DNA of 64,000 bases from Verrucomicrobiota bacterium (GTDB lineage: Bacteria > Verrucomicrobiota > Verrucomicrobiia > Limisphaerales > Pedosphaeraceae): positions 103,525-167,524 of the forward strand of contig JAJPHR010000054.1 of NCBI GenBank assembly GCA_021325145.1, given 5' to 3'. A program made the position numbers and the translations under genes. Positions within the stretch are counted from its first letter, which is position 1; every line of letters starts with the position of its first letter. Of this stretch, positions 37,446-46,192 are shown piece after piece. Below the pieces are notes generated by a model that was not told the origin of the DNA, ran no database searches, and saw only the letters and a list, made by a program, of their open reading frames with translations.

Positions 37446-38402
37446 GTGAATTTCCTGGTTACCGGGGGCGCGGGGTTTATTGGCTCGCATGTTTGTGAGC
37501 GATTGCTGCACTCCAACCATGCCGTTTGGGCCTTCGACGATTTAAATCCGTTTTACAGCCCGGCGATCAAGCGGCGCAATTTGGATGAAGTGGCCGCAGC
37601 GGGCGCGAAATTCACCTTCGTCCATGGCGATTTGTCGGACGCAAAAGAGTTGGACCGATTGTTCCAATCCAATCGCTTCGACCAAGTGATTCATCTCGCG
37701 GCGCGCGCGGGGGTTCGTCCCAGCCTGGAGGATCCGGCGCTGTATCAACGGGTAAACGTCGAAGGCACAGTCAACGTGCTGGAAGCCGCGCGTCGTCACG
37801 GAGTGAAAAAGGCCATCCTCGCCTCGTCCTCCTCCGTTTATGGAGTGAACCAAAAGGTGCCATTCGCGGAAAGTGACCCGGTGGCCTCGGTCATTTCTCC
37901 TTACGCGGCGAGCAAAGTGGCTTGCGAGGGGTTGGGCCACGTGTACCACCACGTCCATGGCCTGGACGTGACGATGCTTCGCTTCTTCACCGTTTACGGC
38001 CCGCGCCAGCGCCCTGATCTTGCCATTCACAAGTTTGCCCAACTTATTACAGCGGGAAAACCGGTCCCGGTTTTCGGCGACGGCACAACCGCGCGCGATT
38101 ACACTTTCGTCAGCGACATTGTGGACGGAATCATGGCCTGCACGGAACGGACGTTTGGTTACGAGATTTTCAACCTCGGGAATTCGCACACCGTGACGCT
38201 CGCGCGGCTCATCGAATTGCTGGAGCAATCGCTCGGCAAGACCGCGGTGCTCCAACGCCTGCCCGCTCAACCCGGTGACGTGCCGATAACATATGCGGAC
38301 CTCGCCAAATCCCAACGCTGCCTCGCCTACGCGCCGAAGGTCAGGATCGAGGAAGGCATTCCACGGTTTGTGGAGTGGTTGAAAAAGCGGCCTGCGGCGT
38401 AA
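37446..38402 (+). CDS. NAD-dependent sugar epimerase (UDP-glucuronate 4-epimerase-like)
   Basis: 318 residues from the GTG at 37446, which places the Rossmann motif FLVTGGAGFIGSHVCERLL at the extreme N-terminus as usual. Catalytic SDR residues are present: Ser in ASSSSVYG and the YAASK Tyr/Lys pair. The blocks YGPRQRPDLAIHKF and VPVFGDGTTARDYTFVSDIVDG are those of UDP-glucuronate and UDP-glucose 4-epimerases. It would supply sugar nucleotides for surface polysaccharide or LPS. A flippase-like gene lies 1.3 kb downstream on the same strand, beyond a peptidase gene. Confidence 0.88.
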   Translation: MNFLVTGGAGFIGSHVCERLLHSNHAVWAFDDLNPFYSPAIKRRNLDEVAAAGAKFTFVHGDLSDAKELDRLFQSNRFDQVIHLAARAGVRPSLEDPALYQRVNVEGTVNVLEAARRHGVKKAILASSSSVYGVNQKVPFAESDPVASVISPYAASKVACEGLGHVYHHVHGLDVTMLRFFTVYGPRQRPDLAIHKFAQLITAGKPVPVFGDGTTARDYTFVSDIVDGIMACTERTFGYEIFNLGNSHTVTLARLIELLEQSLGKTAVLQRLPAQPGDVPITYADLAKSQRCLAYAPKVRIEEGIPRFVEWLKKRPAA

Positions 38403-38505
38403 AACTTTAAGCGCTTTCGCGAGTCGATTCCCAAAAGTAAGTTTGGCTTTGAAGTTCGGCCAGAAGCGGCGATACTCAAGCACTGCGGCTTGAACCGCAG
38501 CGCAA

Positions 38506-39636
38506 ATGACCAGGACCCAAAAACTGCTCCGTGAATTGATCGCTCTGCCGAGCGTGAACAGCAGTTTGCTGCCGGCGGACCATCCGCGGGCGGGCGAGCA
38601 TCGCGTGGCTGATTTTCTGGCTGCGACGGCAGCAACCGCCGGGTTGGACATTGATCTGCACAAAGTATTTCCCGGGCGCAACAATCTGCTGGCCCGCCTG
38701 TCTCCAACGGGAACTGCCAGGCAACGCATTCTGCTCGCGCCGCATTTGGACACCGTGGATGTCATGGATGAGAGCCAGCTCGTCCCGCGGCAGAAGAACG
38801 GCCGCCTTTATGGCCGGGGCGCGTGCGACACGAAAGGCTCGGTGGCAGCCATGCTCTCGGCGGTCATGGAGCTGGCGCGCGCTGGCAAGCGCCCCGCGAA
38901 GACCGAAATTATTTTCGCCGGGTTGGTTGATGAAGAAATGGGCCAGGGTGGCTCGCGCGCGCTGGCCGCAAGCGGTTTGAAAGCCGACCTCGCCATCGTG
39001 GGCGAGCCGACCCGCCTCGAAATCGTCACGGCACACAAGGGCAATTTGTGGCTCAAGCTGGAGACGCGCGGCAAGGCGGCGCATGGCGCGCGGCCCGACC
39101 TGGGCCGGAATGCGGTGCATGAAATGGCGCGCGTCGTGGATCTGCTGGAAACCCGGTATGCGCGGCAACTGCGTCGTCGGCGACATGCTTTGCTCGGGCA
39201 CGCCACCGTCAACGTCGGCACAATCCAGGGTGGCGTCCAGACCAATATTGTTCCTGCGGCTTGTTCCATCACCATCGACCGTCGCACGCTCCCAGGTGAA
39301 ATCGATGCTGGCATCTGGCGTGAAATCTGGTCGTTGCTGCGGCAGAACGGGTTGTCGGCCACGCTGGGGAACACCAAGAGCGCACCCTGCCTGCCGATGG
39401 AAACCAGCGCCCGATTGCCGTTGGTCCGCGAGTTTTTGCGAACGGCGGGCCAGGCCAAACCGGTGGGGGTGGATTATTTTTGTGACGCCTCTGTGCTGGC
39501 GCAAGGAGGCATTCCCAGCATCGTGTTTGGGCCCGGCGACATTGCCCAGGCGCACACCCCTGATGAATGGATCTCCCTGGCCGAACTTGAAAAAAGCAAG
39601 GATTTGCTCCTCAAATTCCTTCAATCACTGCCTTGA
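38506..39636 (+). CDS. M20-family deacylase (ArgE/DapE-like)
   Basis: 376 residues, cytoplasmic. Metal-site motifs APHLDTVDV, GRGACDTKGSVAAM and GLVDEEMGQGGSRAL contain the His, bridging Asp and Glu ligands plus the general base Glu. A dimerisation domain lies at about 170-280 (KGNLWLKLETRGKAAHGARPDL broken by the lid). Family members remove acyl groups from N-acetylornithine (ArgE) or succinyl-diaminopimelate (DapE). I cannot separate these from the sequence. Neither arg nor dap genes are adjacent. Confidence 0.87.
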   Translation: MTRTQKLLRELIALPSVNSSLLPADHPRAGEHRVADFLAATAATAGLDIDLHKVFPGRNNLLARLSPTGTARQRILLAPHLDTVDVMDESQLVPRQKNGRLYGRGACDTKGSVAAMLSAVMELARAGKRPAKTEIIFAGLVDEEMGQGGSRALAASGLKADLAIVGEPTRLEIVTAHKGNLWLKLETRGKAAHGARPDLGRNAVHEMARVVDLLETRYARQLRRRRHALLGHATVNVGTIQGGVQTNIVPAACSITIDRRTLPGEIDAGIWREIWSLLRQNGLSATLGNTKSAPCLPMETSARLPLVREFLRTAGQAKPVGVDYFCDASVLAQGGIPSIVFGPGDIAQAHTPDEWISLAELEKSKDLLLKFLQSLP

Positions 39637-39669
39637 AGTGGGCATGACGCCTGCTACAGTAGGAACTTC

Positions 39670-40995
39670 ATGCTTGCACAGACGCAGACCATTGAATCGC
39701 CGGCGATGATTGAAGCCAAACACAAGGCCAGCTTCTTCCGGCAGAGCGGGTGGATGATCATCACAGCCGTGGGCGGCGGCGCATTGATGTTCCTGGTCAA
39801 TTTTCTTTCGGCCAAGTTCATTTCCAAAGCCGAATACGCGGAACTGGTTGCGCTCATCCAGGTGCTGAACTGGGTCACCATTCCGGCTATTGGCCTGCAA
39901 ACGACGTTCGCCCAGCAAACCTCGGCGGCCATCAGCGACGCGCAACGCCGCCAGTTGTTTGGAACCGTCTGGGCGGTGACCAGGGGCATCTTCGTGATCT
40001 GGCTGGTGATGCTGGTGGTCACCATTATCTGGCACGGCCAAATCCGGGAGAGTTTGAAACTCGGCTCAACCATTTCGCTTTGGCTGACCCTGGCGACGGG
40101 GTTGTTGATGCTTTTGCTGCCGATCTGGCAGGGGCTCTTGCAGGGCCGGCAAAACTTTCTTTGGTTGGGATGGGCCGCGGTCTTCAACGCGATGGGCCGG
40201 GTGGCCATCGCCGGTTTATTTGTGTTTTTGGTGAGCGCCACAGCCGCCGGCGTCATGGTGGGCGCGTTCACCGGCTTTGCGGCGGCTTTGTCGGTCGCCA
40301 TCTGGCAGAACCGCGACGCATGGAGCCAGGCGTGTGACGCGTTCCAGTCGCGGCCATGGTTGCGCCAGGTCATCCCGCTGTCCATCGGTTGCGGAGCCAG
40401 CCAATTTCTGTTCAGTGCCGACGCCATCGTGGTGCAGAAATATCTGGGCGCCGACGGCGCCGCGGCGCCTTACGGCACCGGCGGCACGCTGGCAAGGGCC
40501 ATTGTCCTGTTCACCGCCCCGTTGGTGGCGGTGATGTTTCCCAAGCTGGTGCACAGCTCCGCGCTCAAGCAAAAAAACAACCTGATGTTATTGACCCTGC
40601 TGGGCACCGCGGGCCTCGCCGGGCTGGCGGCCATCGGCCTGACCTTCACTTCGGGCTTGCTGATCAAGGTCTTTTCCAAGCCGGAATATGTCTCCATCGT
40701 TCCGCTGATTCCGTTGTTCGCGTGGAGCATGGTGCCGCTGGCGGTGGCCAATGTGCTCTTGAATAATCTCATGGCCCACTCGCGTTTCAAATGCGTTCCC
40801 GTGCTGGCCTTGGTGGCACTCGGCTACTGGATCGCCCTGCAACACTTTCACGATTCGTTCAAGACCGTCATTGAAGTCCTGGGCGTGTTCAATCTGATCT
40901 TCCTCGTTGTGTGCATCTTCTTCACCTGGGCCATTCGCGAGCAGGAACCAATCGTTGACCTGCCCAACCCGACCGAGCAAGAGCCGACGCTCTGA
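39670..40995 (+). CDS. Polysaccharide flippase-like membrane protein
   Basis: 441 residues, with AGGA six bases before the ATG. About 12 hydrophobic helices in the arrangement of Wzx/MOP-superfamily exporters (SGWMIITAVGGGALMFLVNF at the start, then FISKAEYAELVALIQVLNW). It probably moves a lipid-linked sugar or polysaccharide unit across the inner membrane, in keeping with the epimerase nearby. No glycosyltransferases are adjacent. Convergent with the large cytochrome gene, with two hairpins between the stops. Confidence 0.8.
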   Translation: MLAQTQTIESPAMIEAKHKASFFRQSGWMIITAVGGGALMFLVNFLSAKFISKAEYAELVALIQVLNWVTIPAIGLQTTFAQQTSAAISDAQRRQLFGTVWAVTRGIFVIWLVMLVVTIIWHGQIRESLKLGSTISLWLTLATGLLMLLLPIWQGLLQGRQNFLWLGWAAVFNAMGRVAIAGLFVFLVSATAAGVMVGAFTGFAAALSVAIWQNRDAWSQACDAFQSRPWLRQVIPLSIGCGASQFLFSADAIVVQKYLGADGAAAPYGTGGTLARAIVLFTAPLVAVMFPKLVHSSALKQKNNLMLLTLLGTAGLAGLAAIGLTFTSGLLIKVFSKPEYVSIVPLIPLFAWSMVPLAVANVLLNNLMAHSRFKCVPVLALVALGYWIALQHFHDSFKTVIEVLGVFNLIFLVVCIFFTWAIREQEPIVDLPNPTEQEPTL

Positions 40996-41005
40996 CAAGC
41001 ATCTC

Positions 41006-41053
41006 AAAACAGCCGCGCTGTTTTGACAGAGACATCGCAGCGCGATGTCCCTG
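41006..41053. terminator. Double hairpin between convergent genes, second hairpin repeated elsewhere
   Basis: Hairpin one: AAAACAGC-CGC-GCTGTTTT (41006-41024), ending in a T-run on either strand. Hairpin two: GACATCGC-AGC-GCGATGTC (41031-41049). The core ACATCGCAGCGCGATGTCCC (41032-41051) recurs at 59998-60017, again just past a minus-strand stop codon. Confidence 0.7.
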
Positions 41054-41067
41054 CCAGGTGGGGCGAT

Positions 41068-44000
41068 TTATTTCACTGTTTTCAACTCGAACTTTGGATT
41101 CAGTTCGAGTTGAAAGTCCTTGAAGCGGACTTCGAGCGGACCGCCAGCGTGCATTTGCAGGCCCGTGATGCCGCGACGGGCGACTTTCGGATCGTCCACA
41201 TCCACGCAAAGATGGCCGTTGAGAGCCGTGCGGATTTTGCCATCGACGGCGAGGATCTCGTAAGTGTTCCAATCGTCCACGTTCACGAAGGGATCGCCGG
41301 GTTTGTCGGATAGAATGGCGCGGCCGTTTTCTTCGTAGAGCTTGCCCCACCAACCGGCGCCGACATCCGCCTGGCAGCCTTTCATTTCGTAATCGCCAAA
41401 GCGTTCGCTGCGAAATTGCACGCCGCTGTTTTCCTTGTTCGGAGTCAGCTTGAGTTTGAGAACGAGCCGGAAATTATCGAGCATCATCGTGCTCTTGAGG
41501 AATTCGTTGTGCTTGAGCCCGGTGGCCGTGCGGCCGACGATCTCGCCGTTCTCAACCTTCCAGAGCGACAGGTCGCCTTCCCAGCCGGTGAGATCCTTCC
41601 CGTTGAAAAATGCCGCCGGATTCGCCGGCACTTCGGCGCTGGCCGCGGCCGGCACCTGGCCGGGGCGGCTCAAATAGTAGAGCAGGTCGCGCACCTCTTG
41701 ATCGTTGAGCGATTGCAACAGCCCTTCAGGCATCATGGAGAATTCGCTTTGCTTGAGGGAGTTGATTTCGTTGCGCGGCAGTACGATGACTTCGTTCGCG
41801 GTCACCAGCGTTACGGACTTGTCATCCTGTTTGGTTACAATGCCGGTGATGCTGCGGTCATCCTTGGTTTCCACGTTCCAGGAGCGGTAATCGTTGGGAA
41901 TGACGGCGTTTGGATCCACAATGTTCAGCAGGAGATACTCGACGTCGCCGCGGTTGGAACCGGTGAGGTCGGGCCCGACTTTTCCGCCGGTGTCGAACAA
42001 GGTATGGCATTGCACGCAGGTGCGATTGAAGACCGCGCGGCCGCGCGAAGCATCGCCCGGCATCGAGCCGCCGGCCTGCCAAATATGGCGGTACTTGTCG
42101 ATTTCCTTCTTTTTGTCCGCGCTGCTGTCGCGGGAGACGCCCCAAAGTTTTTGGATGGCTTGTTCGAGTTCAGCGTCTTTGAGGCTGCGAAGCTGCCGCA
42201 CGGATTCGGCGGTCAGATCCTTGGCGGAAACCGAGCCTTGAGCAATGGCGGCCAGCAACGCCTTGGCGAACCCGATCCGTGAGGCGAGCGTCCCGATCGC
42301 ATCGCGTCGGCGCGCTGAATCCAGGGACGGATAAACCGCGAGCACGGCGGCGGGAGTGTTCGGATCATCGTAAGCCGCCAACCCGCGCAAAGCGCCGCTC
42401 TGCAAGTTTGCGTCATGCAACAATTGTTGAAGCAAAGGCGCCAGCCCCGCATCGTGCGCGCCCAGCAAGGATTCCAACGCGGTCCGCCGCGCCGCGACTT
42501 CGGCTTGGGGATCCACCAACGTCTTCCGCAAGGCAGCCAGCGCGTTCGCGCTGCCGAACGTCAGCGAGAGCGATTGCACCTCCGCGCGAATGGCCGCATT
42601 CGCGCTGGCTCCGAGCGCGGTTTCGGCAGCCTCCCACCCCGCGGGCATCGGCGCTTTGCGCTGGCCCTTCAACGCGGTGCTCAGCCCGCTCAGAATGTCC
42701 AGGCGGTGGGGATCGTCGTGCAGTTTGTTCAGGTGGGCCGTGATGACGGCGAAAGCCTCCGGTGTGCCGAGGGCGGCGACGCGGCGTGTCATAAAATGCA
42801 ACAGGCGCGGCAGTTTGGAATTCTCCGCGACCTGCAACGCGTGGTCAATGTTGACGGTGGCGAGCGGCTCGGCGGCATACCAGGCCATGAGCGGGAGATT
42901 GTGGTCGCCCGCATCCTCCGCATGGCTGGCCAATGCCGTGATGGCATCCCAGCGTTGGTCCGGCGGAACGCGTTGCAGCGCGGACGCGAGATAGAGCCGA
43001 ACCACTGGGGACTCATCCGTGGCGGCCAGGCGCGCGAATTCCTTGAGCGCAACGGGCGAGACATTTCTCTTTTCGGCCAGCAATTGGATCGTCCAGGCGC
43101 GGACGTACTCGCCGGGTTTGCGCAGCAATTTCAGCGCGATGTCCTCGTTGAAACCACCAGCGGCATGCAAGGTCCAGAGCGCGCGCAGTTCGAGCGTTTC
43201 GCGGGCGATCGGCTTTCCAAAGTCGGGCAGCTTGAGATTGATCGCACGGTTGTCCGGATTCAGAAAGTACATCAGCAATTGCCTGGCCTCGGGCGCGAGC
43301 GGCTTCTCCCGGGTGCGTTCCTCGAGAATCCTGCGGGCATGCCGCGGGTACCATTCGTTCGGATGCGCCTGGAGCGCGACCAGTTCGGCATCGCTCTTTT
43401 TCTGAAGATCGACCGGCGTCCATTTGGTGTCGCCGTAGGCGATTTTGAAAATGCGTCCATTGGTGCGATCATGGCCGTTCGGATCGGTGTGGTGGCACTG
43501 GTTCTTGTCGTACCAGTCGATCATGTACACCGAACCATTCTGGTCGTATTGCAAATTGAGGATCTGGGACCATGAATCGTTGAAGTCGATGAAGTTGGGA
43601 TGGTGATGGCCCACGAACCCGGAACCTTTGCGCTCGGGCAAATCCTCGTTGATGCAAGCGCCGTGGATGTTGTTCATGAAATACTGGCCTTTATATTCCT
43701 CCGGCCAGCTTGCGCCGAGATACACCATCAGCCCGGCGTGCGCATGGCCGCCACCCATCGCGGCAGACCGGCCGTTGGCGGCGTGCGGACCTTTGCTGCC
43801 GGCGTAATGAAGATGATCGGCGATGGTTTTGATATCATCATAGACGTAGGGATTGGAATGCTGCCCGCCCTGGCGTTCGTAATATCCGCCCTGGATCATG
43901 TGCCAGAGATGCGGGATGACACAGGCCTCGATGATGCACTGGCCGTGTTCGTCGAAATCGACGCCCCAGGGATTGCTCGTGCCCTCGGCAAAATACTCGA

Positions 44001-45207
44001 ACTTATGTTCGGTGGGATGATAGCGCCAAATCCCGCAGGTAACGGGAATGCGGTCTTTTTTAGGCGTGCCGGGTTTGCCCACGCTGGAATGCGAGAACAC
44101 ACCGTGGCACCCGTAAAGCCAGCCGTCCGGACCCCAGGTGAACGTATTCAAGGTTTCGTGCGTGTCCTCGTAAGCCCAGCCGTCCAGCAGGATTTGCGGC
44201 GGGCCAGCAGGCTTCGGTTCGTCGCCATCCTTCATCGGGATATACATGAAGTATGGAGCCGCGCCGACCCAGACTCCGCCGTAACCGACTTCGAGGCCGC
44301 TGACGAGATTCAGACCCTCCATGAACACGGTGCGCTTGTCGAACTTGCCGTCGCCATTCGTATCTTCGAACACGAGAATGCGGTCCTTGCCCTGGCCCTC
44401 CGGCTGGCGAATGGGATACGTATAAGCCTCCGCGACCCAAATGCGCCCGCGATCATCGATGGTGAAGGCGATGGGTTGTTTCACATCCGGTTCGCCGGCG
44501 AACAGCGTGGCCTTGAAGCCGGGAGGCAAGGTCATTTCCTTGGCGGCGTCTTCGGGCGAGAGCCCGGCGAACTTGATGACGTCTGCCGGCGGCATGTCAT
44601 CAGCAGCGACTTTGGCGGGATCGAGCGCGTCTGGAAATTGCGGTTTGGCGGCATAGAACTTGAAATCATCGAAATTGATATGGCCCCAGCCGCCGCTTTC
44701 CTGGTCTATCAACCGGATGAAGATGGTTTTGCCTTGCTCCGCCGCGAGATCAACCACCACCGGGCGAAGTTTTTCATTGTCGTATCCGGAGGTTTTGAAA
44801 ATGACGGTTTGATCGTCCGCACGAACCAATTCGACGCGCGTATTGGGGTGACTGCCGCCAGCCACCATGAAGCTGGCATACGGATGCGTGACCTTGAAAG
44901 GAACGGACGTCAACGTCCCTTGCGGAGCATCCCCGGCAATTTCATAAGTGCCGACCCAGTAATTGCCCTCGTGGCTGCTCTGCATGTCACTGCGACGCCG
45001 CGACACGGTGTCGCCCTGGACGGGCTGCATTTTAAAGGCGTCGCCCGTAGCCGTCCAATCCCGCAGGGTCCCGTCTTCAAAATCCAGGTTGAGCGGTTTG
45101 CCATGCTTATCCACCGCTTTGATGCCCCCGGGCGCGGCGGCAGACACGAATGAAGTGGAAGCGGAGGCCGCGAGAAGAATTGCACCGACTGCAGAAAGGA
45201 ATTTCAT
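41068..45207 (-). CDS. PVC-type membrane-bound dehydrogenase/cytochrome c with 3-keto-disaccharide hydrolase domain
   Basis: 1379 residues. I chose the ATG at 45207 as it opens the signal peptide MKFLSAVGAILLAASAS; an ATG six codons upstream is possible. Order: a sugar-binding-like domain (about 40-190), a PVC-type dehydrogenase propeller (about 225-650; FAGEPDVKQPIAFTIDDRGRI), HEAT-like helices (about 690-1000), a PVC-type heme domain with CVQCH (codons at 42004-42018) and a C-terminal 3-keto-disaccharide hydrolase domain, DUF1080 (AFFNGKDLTGWEGD). This combination is largely confined to Planctomycetes and Verrucomicrobia and is thought to act in periplasmic polysaccharide oxidation. The exact substrate is unknown. 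Confidence 0.92.
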   Translation of the reverse strand: MKFLSAVGAILLAASASTSFVSAAAPGGIKAVDKHGKPLNLDFEDGTLRDWTATGDAFKMQPVQGDTVSRRRSDMQSSHEGNYWVGTYEIAGDAPQGTLTSVPFKVTHPYASFMVAGGSHPNTRVELVRADDQTVIFKTSGYDNEKLRPVVVDLAAEQGKTIFIRLIDQESGGWGHINFDDFKFYAAKPQFPDALDPAKVAADDMPPADVIKFAGLSPEDAAKEMTLPPGFKATLFAGEPDVKQPIAFTIDDRGRIWVAEAYTYPIRQPEGQGKDRILVFEDTNGDGKFDKRTVFMEGLNLVSGLEVGYGGVWVGAAPYFMYIPMKDGDEPKPAGPPQILLDGWAYEDTHETLNTFTWGPDGWLYGCHGVFSHSSVGKPGTPKKDRIPVTCGIWRYHPTEHKFEYFAEGTSNPWGVDFDEHGQCIIEACVIPHLWHMIQGGYYERQGGQHSNPYVYDDIKTIADHLHYAGSKGPHAANGRSAAMGGGHAHAGLMVYLGASWPEEYKGQYFMNNIHGACINEDLPERKGSGFVGHHHPNFIDFNDSWSQILNLQYDQNGSVYMIDWYDKNQCHHTDPNGHDRTNGRIFKIAYGDTKWTPVDLQKKSDAELVALQAHPNEWYPRHARRILEERTREKPLAPEARQLLMYFLNPDNRAINLKLPDFGKPIARETLELRALWTLHAAGGFNEDIALKLLRKPGEYVRAWTIQLLAEKRNVSPVALKEFARLAATDESPVVRLYLASALQRVPPDQRWDAITALASHAEDAGDHNLPLMAWYAAEPLATVNIDHALQVAENSKLPRLLHFMTRRVAALGTPEAFAVITAHLNKLHDDPHRLDILSGLSTALKGQRKAPMPAGWEAAETALGASANAAIRAEVQSLSLTFGSANALAALRKTLVDPQAEVAARRTALESLLGAHDAGLAPLLQQLLHDANLQSGALRGLAAYDDPNTPAAVLAVYPSLDSARRRDAIGTLASRIGFAKALLAAIAQGSVSAKDLTAESVRQLRSLKDAELEQAIQKLWGVSRDSSADKKKEIDKYRHIWQAGGSMPGDASRGRAVFNRTCVQCHTLFDTGGKVGPDLTGSNRGDVEYLLLNIVDPNAVIPNDYRSWNVETKDDRSITGIVTKQDDKSVTLVTANEVIVLPRNEINSLKQSEFSMMPEGLLQSLNDQEVRDLLYYLSRPGQVPAAASAEVPANPAAFFNGKDLTGWEGDLSLWKVENGEIVGRTATGLKHNEFLKSTMMLDNFRLVLKLKLTPNKENSGVQFRSERFGDYEMKGCQADVGAGWWGKLYEENGRAILSDKPGDPFVNVDDWNTYEILAVDGKIRTALNGHLCVDVDDPKVARRGITGLQMHAGGPLEVRFKDFQLELNPKFELKTVK

Positions 45208-45415
45208 GTTTGGATGAGCTGTCATAACGGCATAGAGGCACGCATAGTAACAAGGTGCCAGCGCAACACAAGTTTACACGGAACTCATTGGCTTGTGACG
45301 CGATAGAGACATAGCGTATTCGAAAGGTTGTCAGTAACCCGCTTGCGGGAGCCATCACCAGTATCGAGCGGAAAGCCGGCGATAGCGTTTCCTCGTTCAA
45401 CCGTCGAAATTCCGA

Positions 45416-45832
45416 TCAAAGAAGTTTCACGCCGGATTTTTTCGCCGCGGCTTTCAATGGTTCGTCGCGAGAAGCCAGGGGCATCGATTTCCGGCGAGCC
45501 AATTCCAAGTAAGCGGCATCGTACGCCGACAAGGAATATTTGACCGCCAGTTCGGAAATTGTAGTAAAGGCGACGCTACTGGTTTCGTGATCCAGGACAA
45601 CTCGAAGCTGGCTAAGCAGCGCCAATCCTGACTGGCGATGAACTTCGGTCATTAGTTTTCGGCGAACCGCAACCAAAAGGGCATTGGCGACCTCCAGGTG
45701 CCAAATCGAAGGGACATATACCAGCGCGCCTCCTTTTGCATCCTCCAGCAATCGCATGGTCAACTCATTTGCCTGGCTCGGATGTATCCAGCCAACTCCG
45801 ATTGAACAATCAGCCACAAAGGCATCGCTCAT
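45416..45832 (-). CDS. vapC: PIN-domain toxin (VapC-like)
   Basis: 138 residues, the usual VapC size. PIN acidic residues are present: Asp8 (FVADCS), Glu47 (WHLEVANAL), Asp105 (SAYDAAYLELA) and Asp123 (ASRDEPL). Such toxins are Mg-dependent ribonucleases that cut tRNA or rRNA. It overlaps the antitoxin gene by four bases, the typical order antitoxin then toxin. The pair lies between two large exported-protein genes and may have been acquired separately. Confidence 0.9.
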   Translation of the reverse strand: MSDAFVADCSIGVGWIHPSQANELTMRLLEDAKGGALVYVPSIWHLEVANALLVAVRRKLMTEVHRQSGLALLSQLRVVLDHETSSVAFTTISELAVKYSLSAYDAAYLELARRKSMPLASRDEPLKAAAKKSGVKLL

Positions 45833-46092
45833 CGGCGTCCCTCTTCAACGAAGGATTTAAATTCCTTCCAGGAGACGGGACGCTTGCCAGAAGCTGAAGC
45901 GGCGATTTCCTGTTGGAGAGTCTTAAGACCCTCCGCAGCGCGACGAACCTCTTCCAGTCTCTGGCCCCTCTCTGGAATGAGCCGAGCGACCGGTTTCTCG
46001 TGCCGGGTGATGATAATCTCCTCACCCCCAAGTACTCGGTCGAGTAATTCACCAAATTTGGTTTTTGCTTCAAATGCAGGAATGGTAGCCAT
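45829..46092 (-). CDS. Phd/YefM-type antitoxin of the PIN toxin
   Basis: 87 residues from the ATG at 46092, with AGGTGA five bases upstream. The N-terminus TIPAFEAKTKFGELLDRVLGG with ITRHEKPVARLIP is the Phd/YefM DNA-binding fold. The C-terminal part (EVRRAAEGLKTLQQEIAA, then SWKEFKSFVEEGRR) would wrap the toxin. It should neutralise the PIN protein and repress the operon. Its four-base overlap with the toxin supports coupled translation. Confidence 0.9.
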   Translation of the reverse strand: MATIPAFEAKTKFGELLDRVLGGEEIIITRHEKPVARLIPERGQRLEEVRRAAEGLKTLQQEIAASASGKRPVSWKEFKSFVEEGRR

Positions 46093-46192
46093 AATCATCA
46101 CCTAAATCAATCGGTCATTGACTAGTCTAACACAAACTGGATGATTCGGGAAGCCCCCGGTTAAATATTTTTTCCACTCGATGCCAGGCTTG

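Noticed and set aside
43600..45153. 517-residue open frame on the plus strand
   Set aside because: Antisense to the PVC cytochrome gene, low-complexity composition, no motif.
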